From the NCBI GenBank assembly GCA_037074705.1, contig CM073591.1, positions 84,114,032 to 84,178,031 on the forward strand: a stretch of 64,000 nt of DNA, read 5' to 3'. How positions within the stretch are numbered: the first letter of the stretch is position 1; each line of letters begins with the position of its first letter. The notes under the pieces were generated by a model. It ran no database searches and was not told the DNA's origin. It saw only the letters and a list, made by a program, of their open reading frames with translations. Below are positions 49,709 to 59,489 of the stretch, one piece after another. Origin of the DNA: Zhengitettix transpicula (Eukaryota; Arthropoda; Insecta; Orthoptera; Tetrigidae). Position numbers and translations under genes: made by a program.

Positions 49709-50320
49709 GTTAAAACGACATTTATAACAATCTTAAAAAAGAAAGGAGTTAAACTAAGTAAATTTAAATTCAAAACTACCTGACGTTTCGACGCGTATTA
49801 GCGTTGAACAACATACAAAAATGAAAGATAAAAACTAATAGCCAAATAACTTAAAACAAAACATTAAAAACCTTGTTCAGGCTATTTGTGTCATGTTTAA
49901 TATTGACAGTTTTTGTATGATTTTTGATACACAAAATTTCGTAAATTAATCTTTTCCAATAATACGGTCCTCTCTCTAAAATGCAAGTGTTGTCAAAATC
50001 GAAACTGTGATTAAATTTTGTACAATTTTTAGTGATTAGACCATGTTTACAATATGACAGTTTGAAATAAATACTAATATTTTGAAATTCTTTTTGTTTC
50101 GCCTATATAACAAAAGTCAGCCATATTATTGGAAAAGATTAATTTCCGAAATGTGATATTTTAAAAATCATACAAATACTGTTAATATTAAACATGACAC
50201 AGAAAGTCGTTAGAAAAAGACGAAAATTCACGACGAAACGTCCGCCAGTTTTAAATTCACATTTACTTAGTCTAAGTTCCTTTCTTTTTTAAGTTTGTCT
50301 GTTAGAAAGGTCGTTTTAAC
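49709..50320. mobile_element. Inverted pair of Penelope-like 3' ends
   Basis: Two copies of the same 3' region lie head to head: the left one (50112 down to 49709, minus strand) and the right one (about 50113 to 50320, plus strand). Both outer ends read gttaaaacga (49709-49718 and the complement at 50311-50320), followed by AAAAAAGAAAGGA and the word ACGTTTCG. The inner parts encode the Penelope-like endonuclease end. The right copy is shorter and begins inside this coding part. The structure fits a 5' inversion during insertion or insertion of one copy into another; inverted partial copies are frequent in Penelope-like elements. Confidence 0.75.
49860..50112 (-). pseudogene. Penelope-like GIY-YIG endonuclease remnant
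   Basis: Minus strand, from 50109: YIGETKR (the YIG half of a GIY-YIG site), then after a one-base frame change near 50076 KHGLITKN, HSFDFDNTCIL, YYWKRLIYEI, KNHTKTVNIKHDTNSLNK. The FDFDN..IL and YW-RLI-E-I-H-N words are typical of Penelope-like elements. The catalytic upstream part is missing and the frame is broken. It is a different lineage from the remnant at 48538, judging by the residues. Confidence 0.75.
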
Positions 50321-50500
50321 ATTAATATACATAATTAATAATAATTTTTAGGGCCAGTGTTTCTTGCTTCCGTATCCGTTTACTCACGATAATAATTAAA
50401 TTCTATATATTATAAAAGTATGCATTATATACATATATGTGTATATTTTTTAATCTATATTCAACTTCAAATTTCAATTCATTCCATTACTGCTAATTAA

Positions 50501-50515
50501 TCTCTCTCTCTCCCT

Positions 50516-50601
<86 letters not shown>
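50501..50601. repeat. (CT)n(TA)n compound microsatellite next to LTR B
   Basis: CT/CCCT run (50501-50560) followed by a TA run (50561-50601) whose last ATAT is the target duplication of LTR B. Confidence 0.95.
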
Positions 50602-50604
<3 letters not shown>

Positions 50605-51631
50605 AATACCAATTACACACGCTATTAATTGTTTTTAATATAATTTAATTGTTGGCGGTACGGGTGCTAAAAGACGACAATCGCAGCGGGTCTTTCTTTG
50701 TTAACAATGGAGACTGTAGACCGCGCGCCTAGAGTAACTCAGTCTGCGTGAAGTCTGCATCGAGCCTGGGTCGAGAAAGAATACTTAAAAGAGTCTGCAA
50801 GAGATACAACACAGTAAAGTTTGATAATCTAAAAGTAGGAATAGGGCTATCCAGGAAGTCCAACGGCGAGATATAATAGTTTACATAAAACGCAAGTTAA
50901 CAGTTTTGACGGAGAGACTTATAAAATCGCAATTTAGAAGCAGAAGTTTTGTATCAAAAACTGAAGTAATTATCGCGTACAGACTTTGGAGGATCTCTAC
51001 GTCCGGCAACTGGCTGAGGGTGAGATAATCCAGGTTCCAGGATAGCTGAAATCCAGAGCAACTGCCGTGTGTTCAAAATATAGTGAGTAGAATCAGTGTA
51101 TAATGGCCTGTTTAGTGTGTGTTGACTTCAAGCTAAAAGAGTCCGAACTGGTACCAGAAGCACTGTCGTGAGTACAAAACAATTATTAATGACTGTAAAC
51201 GATAATTAAAGGGTACAGTCAGATTTCGTTCTCGTGTTTCTTTTCATTCGGTTTCTTTTACTTTTGTATTTAATATAACTTCAATGAGTTTGGATTGTTA
51301 ATATTTTAGTTCATTGTATTTGTTCTTCCCATCAAACCCAGTGGTGTCCCTGAGATAATGAGAAATTCTACGTAATTGATTGTAAAATTATAAAGCTATA
51401 TTTTCATAGAACGCCACGAATTAATAAAATTGAAATGTTTGTTTGTTAAATTGATGGAATTCAGCGTGCAAAGCAGGGCTTATAATATGTAATTATCAAA
51501 AATAAATAATTAAATACATAATAATTTTGTTAATTATTCTTATTAATTAAGACCACCTTTTTAATCATTGCATAAATGGTTTTCACAACGTGGGGAAAAT
51601 TTATCTAAATCTTTCCTTTTTAATCATTACA
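50602..51631 (+). mobile_element. LTR B: LTR plus short internal segment, ATAT target duplication
   Basis: Starts TGTAATACC, flanked by ATAT at 50598-50601 and 51632-51635. 50602-51572 matches LTR C (opposite orientation), with a TATA-like TACTTAAAAG (50783-50792), the shared block agtcagatttcgttc (51217-51231) and TCAAACCCAGT (51332-51342). The LTR proper ends ATCATTGCA at 51572. It is followed by about 42 bases starting taaATGGTTTTCACAACGTG, which look like a primer-binding site beginning with TGG, and then by a second copy of the last 17 bases of the LTR (51615-51631, CCTTTTTAATCATTACA). It therefore looks like a 5' LTR, the first bases of the interior and the very end of the 3' LTR. No coding sequence remains. 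Confidence 0.8.
51217..51231 (+). promoter_or_regulatory. Shared LTR block (B copy)
   Basis: agtcagatttcgttc, also in LTR A (56825-56839) and, on the minus strand with one or two changes, in LTR C (20034-20020) and LTR D (12242-12228). It lies downstream of the TATA box and just before the AATAAA in A and D. Function unknown; probably part of the R/U5 leader. Confidence 0.6.
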
Positions 51632-52372
51632 ATATATATACTGTAAATGCTTCTGAATGGCAGAAACAATTCACTGCGTAAATATTATAGACATATTTAG
51701 TTATTACGAGAATTTATAATAAATAATATATATAAATAAAATAAAGCAATTAAAAGTGAGTGTGAAAGGCGAAATTTTGTTTTACACACTCAAATGCCTA
51801 CAGTTTTAAATACTTTGCTGCTGCTGAAATGGCGCATATGAGAACTAAGCTTTCCAACTCTCCCTCCAGCAAGAACTCAGAAGTAGTATAATCCACAGCT
51901 TTGCCGAAAACTTTTTAAGCGCGCGGTAACAGGCTGCATGTAACCCATCCATAATTTATTATAATTGCGTAATAGACGAGTGACTACAAACTCTCGACTG
52001 ATGCATTACAACGCAATCTAGTTAAACCGGTAATTGCGTATAAGACTGATAGAGAACACTATAAAAGTCGCCGATAAAACTTGCACTCAGTTCACCATTT
52101 TCGTTTTCGTGTGGTGAAAATCCTTAATAAGGGAGTCACATTTTATCGGAGTGAGAAAATTTTATTCAAAGTACAGTGACAATCCATGTTACCAAGTAAC
52201 TTGCCAAATATTACATAGTTAAGAAATGGTTAGCCCTAATTGTATACTCAGATAACGCTATAACAGTTATTCCATATTTAATTGATACATTAACCGTAGT
52301 CATAAAATACATTAGATAATTTAAAAATTGGAATTTAGAACGTTTTAATCCTTATCCAACCTAAAGTATCCA
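51632..52372. other. No gene; mixed-composition patch 51780-52130
   Basis: The patch has GC-richer words (AAGCGCGCGGTAACAGG) and homeodomain/bZIP-like words (ATAATTTATTATAATTGCG). It matches no repeat here. Regulatory DNA is possible but unsupported. Confidence 0.3.
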
Positions 52373-52755
52373 GTTTTGAGAGGTGTATGTTTCGGGGTCG
52401 CAGACCTTGAGCATACGGTAAGAGTTGTTCGCTGTTCCCATTGGAGCAGTCGGTCACCTGCCTCCTAAACTGGTCGAGGCACGGAGAAGGAAACGCTGAG
52501 AACCCACAGCAAATCCCTCTCCTGCCATCGGAAGGGTGTGGGACAAGTACTAAGCGCCCAACGTACCAGATGCAGGTTTTCTAGGATTTGTCCTGCATCA
52601 CGATTATCCGAGTAGGATCCTTAAACTATAGCCCTTGGCTTCCTCTACATTTCCACATCCCCAATTTCAAATCCCTTACTATGCTATTAAAGGGGAGTTG
52701 CCAACACGTGGATTACCCTCATGTAACCTGATGGTAAAAAATAAATAAAAGCCAG
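52373..52755 (+). mobile_element. R-family retroposon, copy R5
   Basis: 5'-truncated at AGTTTTGAGAGGTGTATG, with several small deletions in the 3' half (the GGGGGCCCTAGTTAACCC part is gone). It ends TCATGTAACCTGATGGTAAAAAATAAATAAAA. Both open frames are interrupted, so it is one of the older copies. Confidence 0.8.
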
Positions 52756-54066
52756 GGATCATATATATCACGTAAAACAAAGGAATGCAAATAAGGGTTG
52801 CATAAAACGAGGCTGCGAAGATGTATAGAAGTAACGTATCTATTATTGTGTCTAAGTTCCTACTGCGTCATCTGAAACGTATTTCAACTCTATAAAGTAT
52901 TTACTGTATCGAATGAGCTTATTTAAATGTAGAGTAAATTTAAAAGTAAATTTTTGCGTTGGCAAAAAATATTTCTAATGTGGTATTAGGTATTTACTAA
53001 TATCAACTTTCCTATTATAATTTTAACGTCTGGGAGTACTAATATCATGTTTTATCACTGGACAAAACAAAAGTATATTTTATTGGCATGAGTTAAGTAC
53101 GTGTACTGTTATATACAGTTTGTGTAATCTCTAAATTGATTGAAGTTTGTAACTGTACTTGCAGCGGAATACTCGCATGAAGTAAACAGAGGTTAATCTA
53201 CGTCTGCTTGGTCTAGCAAAGGTGACGGACTTTCCCCGCAGAATTTCGTATTCCAAAAACACAGCAACTGCTCCTTAAGCTGCTTATCTGAGTGTGCAGT
53301 ACTACAACGAGGAAGCTGGCGGGATTACAGTCCCCACACTCGGACTTCTCGTTCTGTCAAACAGTTTTAGCCAAAATAAGTTCTAACAGACGCCCGAAAA
53401 CAGTGAAAAAGGAGGCGCACAACGGTTCACGGCCTGATGAACGTATTTAATGTTTCGTCCATGTAAATAGGCAGCTGTGACACAAATTCGTATATTTAAA
53501 TCGCCTCCAAGTAATCCACGACATATGGAAACTGATATTTTACGATAGCTCTTTAGAACATCATGTATGTTTAATTTGTTTTAAAGTTTCTGGGTGCACC
53601 GAACATTTTTAAATAATTTCTCCTATATTTCGTAAAATAATTTAAATATGGTATATTAAATCTGATGTATTATCAACATGTTACTTTGCATATTTTGACA
53701 TTTTCTCTGCAGTTAAAAATATATTGAAACTTTTGCTGGAAATGTGCATTTTACAAAAAGAACTGAGAAATAATAATCTTGTTAGACTTAGTATAATATT
53801 TGTTCAAATAATATTCATTAGGGTTTTAGACAAATCGTGAAATAGGTTACAAAGTAATATTTTCTGCAATTCCATTGTCTTGGATCCATGTACAAATGTC
53901 GTACGTTGTTGAGAATCTTTTGCAAGACCTTCAGGAACGTTTCACTCTTGAAACTCACAACTAATACTTATTACGTAGAACTTAAATGAAATCCTACGTT
54001 CATTAATAATTTAGCGCCAGCCGCATCCATTTAATCACGGATTTGTGTTGTTTTCTTCGATTGGAC
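52756..54066. other. No identified gene
   Basis: AT-rich with a mixed patch at 53200-53470 that has no recognised motif. Confidence 0.4.
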
Positions 54067-54793
54067 AGAATAAAAGATATAAGGTAACCTGTGAGGGATT
54101 TTTTCTCGCAGGCAGAACCTTGTAGGAGAGATACGAAGGGGCTACCTTTGGGGATGCCTTTTCCTCTCCGTTTTTGAACCAAGGTACCCACAAGCCGAGG
54201 CACCTCGGCCTGTTCTGAGACGTGCATGTTCCGGGGTCACAGATTTTGGGCATACGGTAAGAGTTGTCCGCTATTCCCATTGGAATAGTCGGCCAGCTGC
54301 CTCCTAAACCTTTGGGGATGCCTTTTCCTCTCCGCTTTTGAACTAAGGTTCCCACAAGCCGAGGCACCTCGGCCTGTTCTGAGAGCTGTATGTTCTGGGG
54401 TCACAGATTTTGGGCATACGGTAAGAGTTGTCCGCTATTCCCATTGGAATAGTCGGCCAGCTGCCTCCTAAACTGGTCGAGGCACGGAGAAGGGAATGCT
54501 GCGTCCCCACAGCAAACTGCTCTCCCGCTATCGGAAGGGCGTGGGACAAGTACCCAATGCCCGACCTACCTGATGCAGGTTTTCCTAGGGTTTTCCCTGC
54601 ATTTCTTTAGGCGAATGCCGGGTAGGATTCTTAAACCATAGCCCGTGGGCCCTAGTAACCCTTGGCTACCTTCCTCTACCCTTCCGCATCCCCCCTTTCA
54701 AATCCCTTCCTATGCTATTTAAGGGGAGTGAGCCAATGTGGATCACCCTCATGTAGCCTGTACCCCTAAAAAATAAGAAAAAAGAATAAAAGA
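54067..54793 (+). mobile_element. R-family retroposon, copy R6, with internal 164-bp tandem duplication
   Basis: Element about 54078-54782 flanked by agaataaaaga (54067-54077 and 54783-54793). It has the long 5' part (GTGAGGGATTTTTTCTCGCAGG). A segment of about 164 bp (CCTTTGGGGATG ... CTCCTAAA) occurs twice in tandem (from 54145 and from 54309); the two units differ at several bases, so the duplication is not brand new or came with the source copy. Antisense 54343-54549 and sense 54428-54610 frames are open. Confidence 0.87.
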
Positions 54794-55918
54794 GAATATC
54801 TATTAATTTTTTAACAAAATAGTCCTGGACGATGGTAAATGGTTACTGTTAATTGCAATAGTAACATAGATGTTTCAAAAGAGCAAGATTAGTTATATTT
54901 TTATTATTTCTATTAGTCATTACATGTATATACAAATAGATATTAAATTTTTGTTGTACATTATAAATAAGAATACAATTTAATATTTACAGTCAATTGA
55001 TAGTATAAATAAAATTATAATTAAATAATAAACCCCTATGGAACACACGAGTACGGTAGAATTTCGGAGTATGCTTACAATTCGAATTACTAAATAATTC
55101 CTTAAAATATAAATGAAACAATTACTGGGAATAAATGTGGAACTACTCAATACAAAAGCAAGTATAAACTCGACCCTCGTGGAGGGATACACACACACAC
55201 ATTAGATGACGTGTCAAAGTCGACTTAAACAATACTACGCACGTTCTGGTCGTCCTGGGAGATGGGGGTTTCCTTTCGGCGAACGAACATATTTTCAATT
55301 CGGTGTCCGGCTCAAAGTAAATTATGTTACACACTCTGGTCTGCTTCAGGGCGGGCCGCCTCAAGGTAGACCTCTCTGGTGGACCGGAACGTGGGTAGCC
55401 ACCGTAAAGGAGTACATAAAATAAGACATTATGCATAATTGAAAAAAACAAACAGGGACACACTTTGCGAAGTAATGTCCCTTTTCATCTTTTAATATAA
55501 AATATCCGATTGTTCCGTGTGAACGCGATGAAGATATAAATTACCTGAAGGTTTTGGCAAGTCACCGTGTTGTGAAAGCGGAAGGTGAGGAATAATTTGC
55601 ACTAAAAACCTTAAAGTAAGAAATAGTTTAATGAAAAGTTTTTTTATACAAACAATACGGAAGATTGAGTGCCATTGTAATCCAATTAAAAACGCCTTTA
55701 GGACGAGAATAAAAACAGTTCGTGGTTAATTTGCATATTACTTCGCATTTCAAGATACTCCATTTTATTTCACATTTTTCTCTATTGATTAATATTTACT
55801 AAAAGTTGTAACAATAGTTGCATCAATTTATGCTTTATTCCTTAAGTTTCCATTGTTTAATTCATTATTTATTTGCTCCATTAGTCCTCTGCTAAGAAAA
55901 TAGGCAAGCTAAATATAT
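54794..55918. other. No identified gene
   Basis: Opposed open frames at 55143-55463 (minus, 106 codons) and 55206-55424 (plus, 72 codons) lie in a short GC-richer patch and are unrecognised. The rest is AT-rich. Confidence 0.35.
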
Positions 55919-56320
55919 ATATTGTAATAATATGATGCATTATATTATTGGAGACGGCGCACGTGTCGTGGAGAGGCGTGCGAGAAAGAATAAAGGGTGA
56001 CTCGGGTGGTCCTGAGAAATTGCTGCAGCTGCAATGAGAGACAGGGGATGATGAGGGTCCAGCAGCCCATTGATTTGGGAAACGGCGAGTCGAATTGTTT
56101 ACGCAGATGGTCACAAAGGGGCCATGTTAGAGCAGGCTACTGTCTCTAACGAATGACCTGAAAAGGACGTTGGACAAAAGAGAGGAAGCCGTAAGTTAAG
56201 TAGACGGAGTGTGACAATGCGAATTGTCACAGTTCGAAAGGCGGCCGGAACGAAAATTAGAGGAATGTGTATCTGTCACTGCGCCGTGGCGACGCAAGTG
56301 AAAGACAAGGGAGGAAGATG

Positions 56321-56330
56321 ATATAAATAG
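56321..56330 (+). promoter_or_regulatory. TATA box of LTR A
   Basis: atataaatag about 400 bases into the LTR; the transcript start would lie about 30 bases on, just before the tandem repeats. Confidence 0.6.
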
Positions 56331-56354
56331 AAGAGTCGCCTATTGTAACGAGAG

Positions 56355-56680
56355 TTGGTTGGTGTTAGCGTGAGAGGAAGAAGGAGCAAGCAGCAAAGTT
56401 GGTTGGTGTAAGCGTGAGAGGAAAGACGGAGCAAGCAGCAAAGACAGTTTGTGCTTAGCACGGGAGAGAGACATTTGTGTTTTAGCAAGGGAGAGAAGAA
56501 GGAGCAAGCAGCAAAGTTGGTTGGTGTTAGCGTGAGAAGAAGAAGGAGCAAGCAGCAAAGTTGGTTGGTGTAAGCGTGAGAGGAAAGACGGAGCAAGCAG
56601 CAAAGACAGTTTGTGCTTAGCACGGGAGAGAGACATTTGTGTTTTAGCAAGGGAGAGGAAAGACGGAGCAAGCAGCAAAG
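56355..56680 (+). repeat. Higher-order tandem repeat in the leader of LTR A
   Basis: Two large units (56355-56516 and 56517-56680, about 163 bp). Each is made of three sub-units that end in GGAGCAAGCAGCAAAG: two of about 45 bp starting TTGGTTGGTGT, and one of about 73 bp starting ACAGTTTGTGCTTAGC. The two large units are nearly identical. Confidence 0.9.
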
Positions 56681-57154
56681 AGTGGAACAGTGGTTATTTA
56701 GAGTCAGTGAAGTGAATATCAGGACCTATAAAGTGAATGTCTAAGGAACGAGTCAAGGTGGACCTAGGAAACTGTAAGTTAGAATATACCATATTAAATA
56801 ATGTAAACGTCGTTAAAGGATAGTAGTCAGATTTCGTTCCCTTCTTCGATAATAAAATTTAGAGGCAAACTATAGGTTAAGTTTATTGTGTTTGATTTGA
56901 AAACGTAAATGTTGGTTTTTTTTATGGTTTGGATTCTGTTCTTAGTCAAACCCAGTAAAGACCCAGGAGAGCAAGGGTTCTCATATTTTAATGTTAAAGT
57001 AATAAATTCATGTGTAAATTCTTCTTTTAGTGTTTAATAAATTTATTTGTTGTTAATAAAAATTATTCTTTTTTATTTCGACCCATTTATATGTTTATTA
57101 CAATTTGGCTACCACAACGGTGGACGGAGATTAGGAGTATAGTTGGTTATTACA

Positions 57155-57184
57155 ATATATATATATATATATATACATATATAT
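57155..57184. repeat. (TA)n run between LTR A and LTR E
   Basis: About 30 bases of TA repeats with one CA change; its ends are the target duplication of A and the presumed one of E. Confidence 0.9.
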
Positions 57185-57705
57185 TGTAGCAATAGTTAAT
57201 TAGGCCATTAATTGTTTGGACATAAAATTTGAATTGTTTGATAAATCCATTATAGCGGTAACGCGAGCAGAGCAACAATAGCACTGAGCTCTGTTGCTTT
57301 GAGAAAATGCCGAAATGGAAATGCGCGCTCTAACTCGAGAGCACTAGGATAGTTAGTTGGCGGAGAAACATTACGAGGAGCAGAACATGTAATATAACTT
57401 GAGCAGACTAGACATCGTCAATGTATAACTAGTTAAAGTTGTGAATTAATACAAAGAAAACATTCACGGAAGTATTGCAGCGTAAATATGGGAAATTAAG
57501 AGCAGTTTTCGTCAGAATAGAACTTTCCAAAATCTTCGTGGAGAAATTAATCCAGGAGAACATTGGTAAATTATTGTGGAGCGGAGCAGTCAACGGAATA
57601 CAGCCAATCTTACCAAAATTAAAGTGAAGTGTAGAATCAGTGAAAACTAAGGCCTGATATTAAATAATTAAAGAGTGTAAAAGTGTCCGAACGAGGTCAA
57701 ATTGA
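57185..57705 (+). mobile_element. LTR E: 3'-truncated LTR
   Basis: Starts TGTAGCAATAG after ATAT (57181-57184); the early bases (GGCCATTAATTGTTT) resemble the start of LTR B (ACGCTATTAATTGTTT). It runs to AGAATCAGTG ... CCTGATATT ... GAACGAGGTCA, which lines up with the part of A and D just before the shared block (GAGTCAGTG ... ACGAGYCAA). There it stops, directly before R7. The 3' part, including the ACA end, is missing. The ORF-poor sequence is non-coding. Confidence 0.55.
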
Positions 57706-57707
57706 TT

Positions 57708-57832
57708 GTTCTTCCTCTACTTTTCCTTATCCCTCCTTTCAAATCCCTTCCTATGCTATTAAAGGAGAGTTTCCACCCTGTGGATTACCCTCATTTAGCC
57801 TGTTGCCCTAAAAACAAAAACAAGAAAACAGC
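57708..57832 (+). mobile_element. R-family retroposon, copy R7, 3' end only
   Basis: 125 bp that cover only CTTCCTCTAC ... TGCTATTAAAGG ... TGTGGATTACCCTCATTTAG ... CCCTAAAAAC. It joins the broken end of LTR E. A possible 6-base flank repeat (caaatt) is too short to be certain. Confidence 0.75.
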
Positions 57833-58160
57833 AAATTTTAAAATGAGTAAACACGACAGTAAATTATTAATATTTCTACACAAACAAGGAGAGAAGAAAT
57901 CGTTACGCTCATTATAAAATCTTTAGAAGATAATAGTAAATTAATTTTAAATTAACAATTAACTAATCTCAATGTTTACTTGATATTACAAAACCACAAA
58001 AAAAATCGAAAACACTTATTTCACCTCAAATAATAACAAATAGTCTTGAATTGGTAGTAATTATTTAGTATGAAAACTTATTTAGCCAATTAGATAACTT
58101 TTTCGCGTAAATTTAAATTAACATCTTTTGTGTGGCCACGTAGGGCACCAAATGTATAAA
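57833..58160. other. Nothing recognised
   Basis: AT-rich; the missing right part of LTR E is not found here. Confidence 0.4.
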
Positions 58161-58480
58161 TCGCTGTCCTATCTATGGTACAGTTCCGGGTAACTCAGCG
58201 CTATAGTATTTTATTCGTTGAGCGCCAGATAACCTTAAGGCAAAATTACAAAAACCAAAATTATTTCTTTGGTTTTGTTTTTGGGAAAAGAAAGTTTTGT
58301 GATGTAGTGTAATTGATTTTGGATTATGAATAAATAAGAAATATAAACGTCTGAGTAAAAAAGAGAGTTTCATGCTTTAACCAAAAACAATAATGTAATG
58401 AAATAATGTTGGTTTCGGTAATTTTGCCTATAAATTATCTGGCGCTCAAATAATAAAATACTATACCAGAAGGACAGCGA
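58161..58480. mobile_element. Foldback element, third type
   Basis: Inverted arms about 85-108 bp long: tcgctgtcct (58161-58170) pairs with aggacagcga (58471-58480); TATAGTATTTTATT..TTGAGCGCCAGATAA and GGCAAAATTAC follow in both arms. The left arm has an extra 26 bases or so (58171-58200). The central part is AT-rich. A 66-codon minus frame inside is not a gene. It is unrelated to the 8951 family. Confidence 0.7.
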
Positions 58481-59368
58481 CTTCTACTTTATTGGTTCAT
58501 TTAATTGTTATTTTAACAATAAATACATTTCTGTCTGGTTCAGATAATTATCTCCAATTTCATAATTTGATAGTGTGTCATTTAATATATATACGTTTTT
58601 CAGTAACTACAAAAATGTTATGTTATTAAAGAAAAATTTCAACATTATAAAATTACACCAATATATGCCTAAATTATTCATGTTAACTTTTTAGAACAAA
58701 CGATGTTTCGTGTCATATTTATTACAGAATCAAGATTAAACAAATGAATTAAATGTATTATGAAATATTACACTTTATCTCAATTTTAATACTGGAGAAC
58801 TTATGTTCCGTAAATGAAATAGATCGTTAACGCGTCCTTGAAGTTCGGGAGGGTTTGAATTGCGCTTATCTGCTTAATATAAGGCCTTTGTGTTTTACTT
58901 GTGCGCCATAATATTTTAGCCGTAACAAAAGGCTGGATGTACGCTTGCCCTTATCCATGGAGACCGACTATCAGGAAGACGTATTGCCTAAGTTCGCCAC
59001 CTGAGTCAAACTTCAACAGCCTTGGCAAGCAATAACATTACCATGTCTCGCATGTCTAAATTTTTATACCCTCCCACGTCGCCTACGTAATGGTGCATCA
59101 TTGAAAAATTTAATATACATTGAAACAGGAAATGTAATTAAGCATAAGACTACATTCATATCTGTTTAGGTAAATTATTGAGAATATATTTTCAAAACAT
59201 TTTCTTTTAACGCAGATACTCAAATTCGTCTGACACAGCAGTAGAAACTCAGTTTCACACAAAGAAACAACTTCAAAATTTATATTAGAATGAGAATCGT
59301 TCCATATATGTTTGATATCTACGGGATTAATAAGTCAATAGCTTGAATGCATTTAGGAATTCATTTAT
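58481..59368. other. No gene; mixed-composition patch 58800-59090
   Basis: AT-rich, then a patch of more balanced composition without repeats or recognised motifs. Confidence 0.4.
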
Positions 59369-59489
59369 GGATAAATTGGAAGATTTTTTTTAGGATAACA
59401 GGCTACATGAGAGTAATCCGCAAAGTGACAACTCCCCTTTAATAGCATATGAAGGGATTTGAAAGAGGGGATGCGGATAAATTGGAAGA
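59369..59489 (-). mobile_element. R-family retroposon, copy R9, 91-bp 3' end with 15-bp target duplication
   Basis: The element (59384-59474, minus) holds only the last 91 bases of family R (from CCGCATCCCC to the A tail). It is flanked by ggataaattggaaga at 59369-59383 and 59475-59489. The second of these is also the 3' flank of R8. Confidence 0.85.

Larger units (their letters stand above)
55923..57154 (+). mobile_element. LTR A: LTR plus short internal segment, ATAT target duplication
   Basis: 1,232 bp between ATAT at 55919-55922 and 57155-57158. Starts TGTAATAAT. A TATA box (atataaatag) is at 56321-56330, followed by a leader with higher-order tandem repeats, the shared block (56825-56839), AATAAA (56851-56856) and TCAAACCCAGT (56946-56956). 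The LTR proper ends TTTATTACA at 57102. After it come about 44 bases starting atTTGGCTACCACAACGG, which fit a primer-binding site, and then a second TTATTACA (57147-57154). This equals the unusual layout of LTR B. The outer (U3) part is unrelated to B, C and D by eye. Minus-strand frames of 112-131 codons across the tandem repeats are composition artefacts. Confidence 0.8.

Noticed and set aside
56276..56678. Minus-strand 131- and 112-codon frames as a repetitive protein
   Set aside because: They lie in the tandem repeats of LTR A and are antisense to its transcript; the repetitive protein is just the repeat translated.
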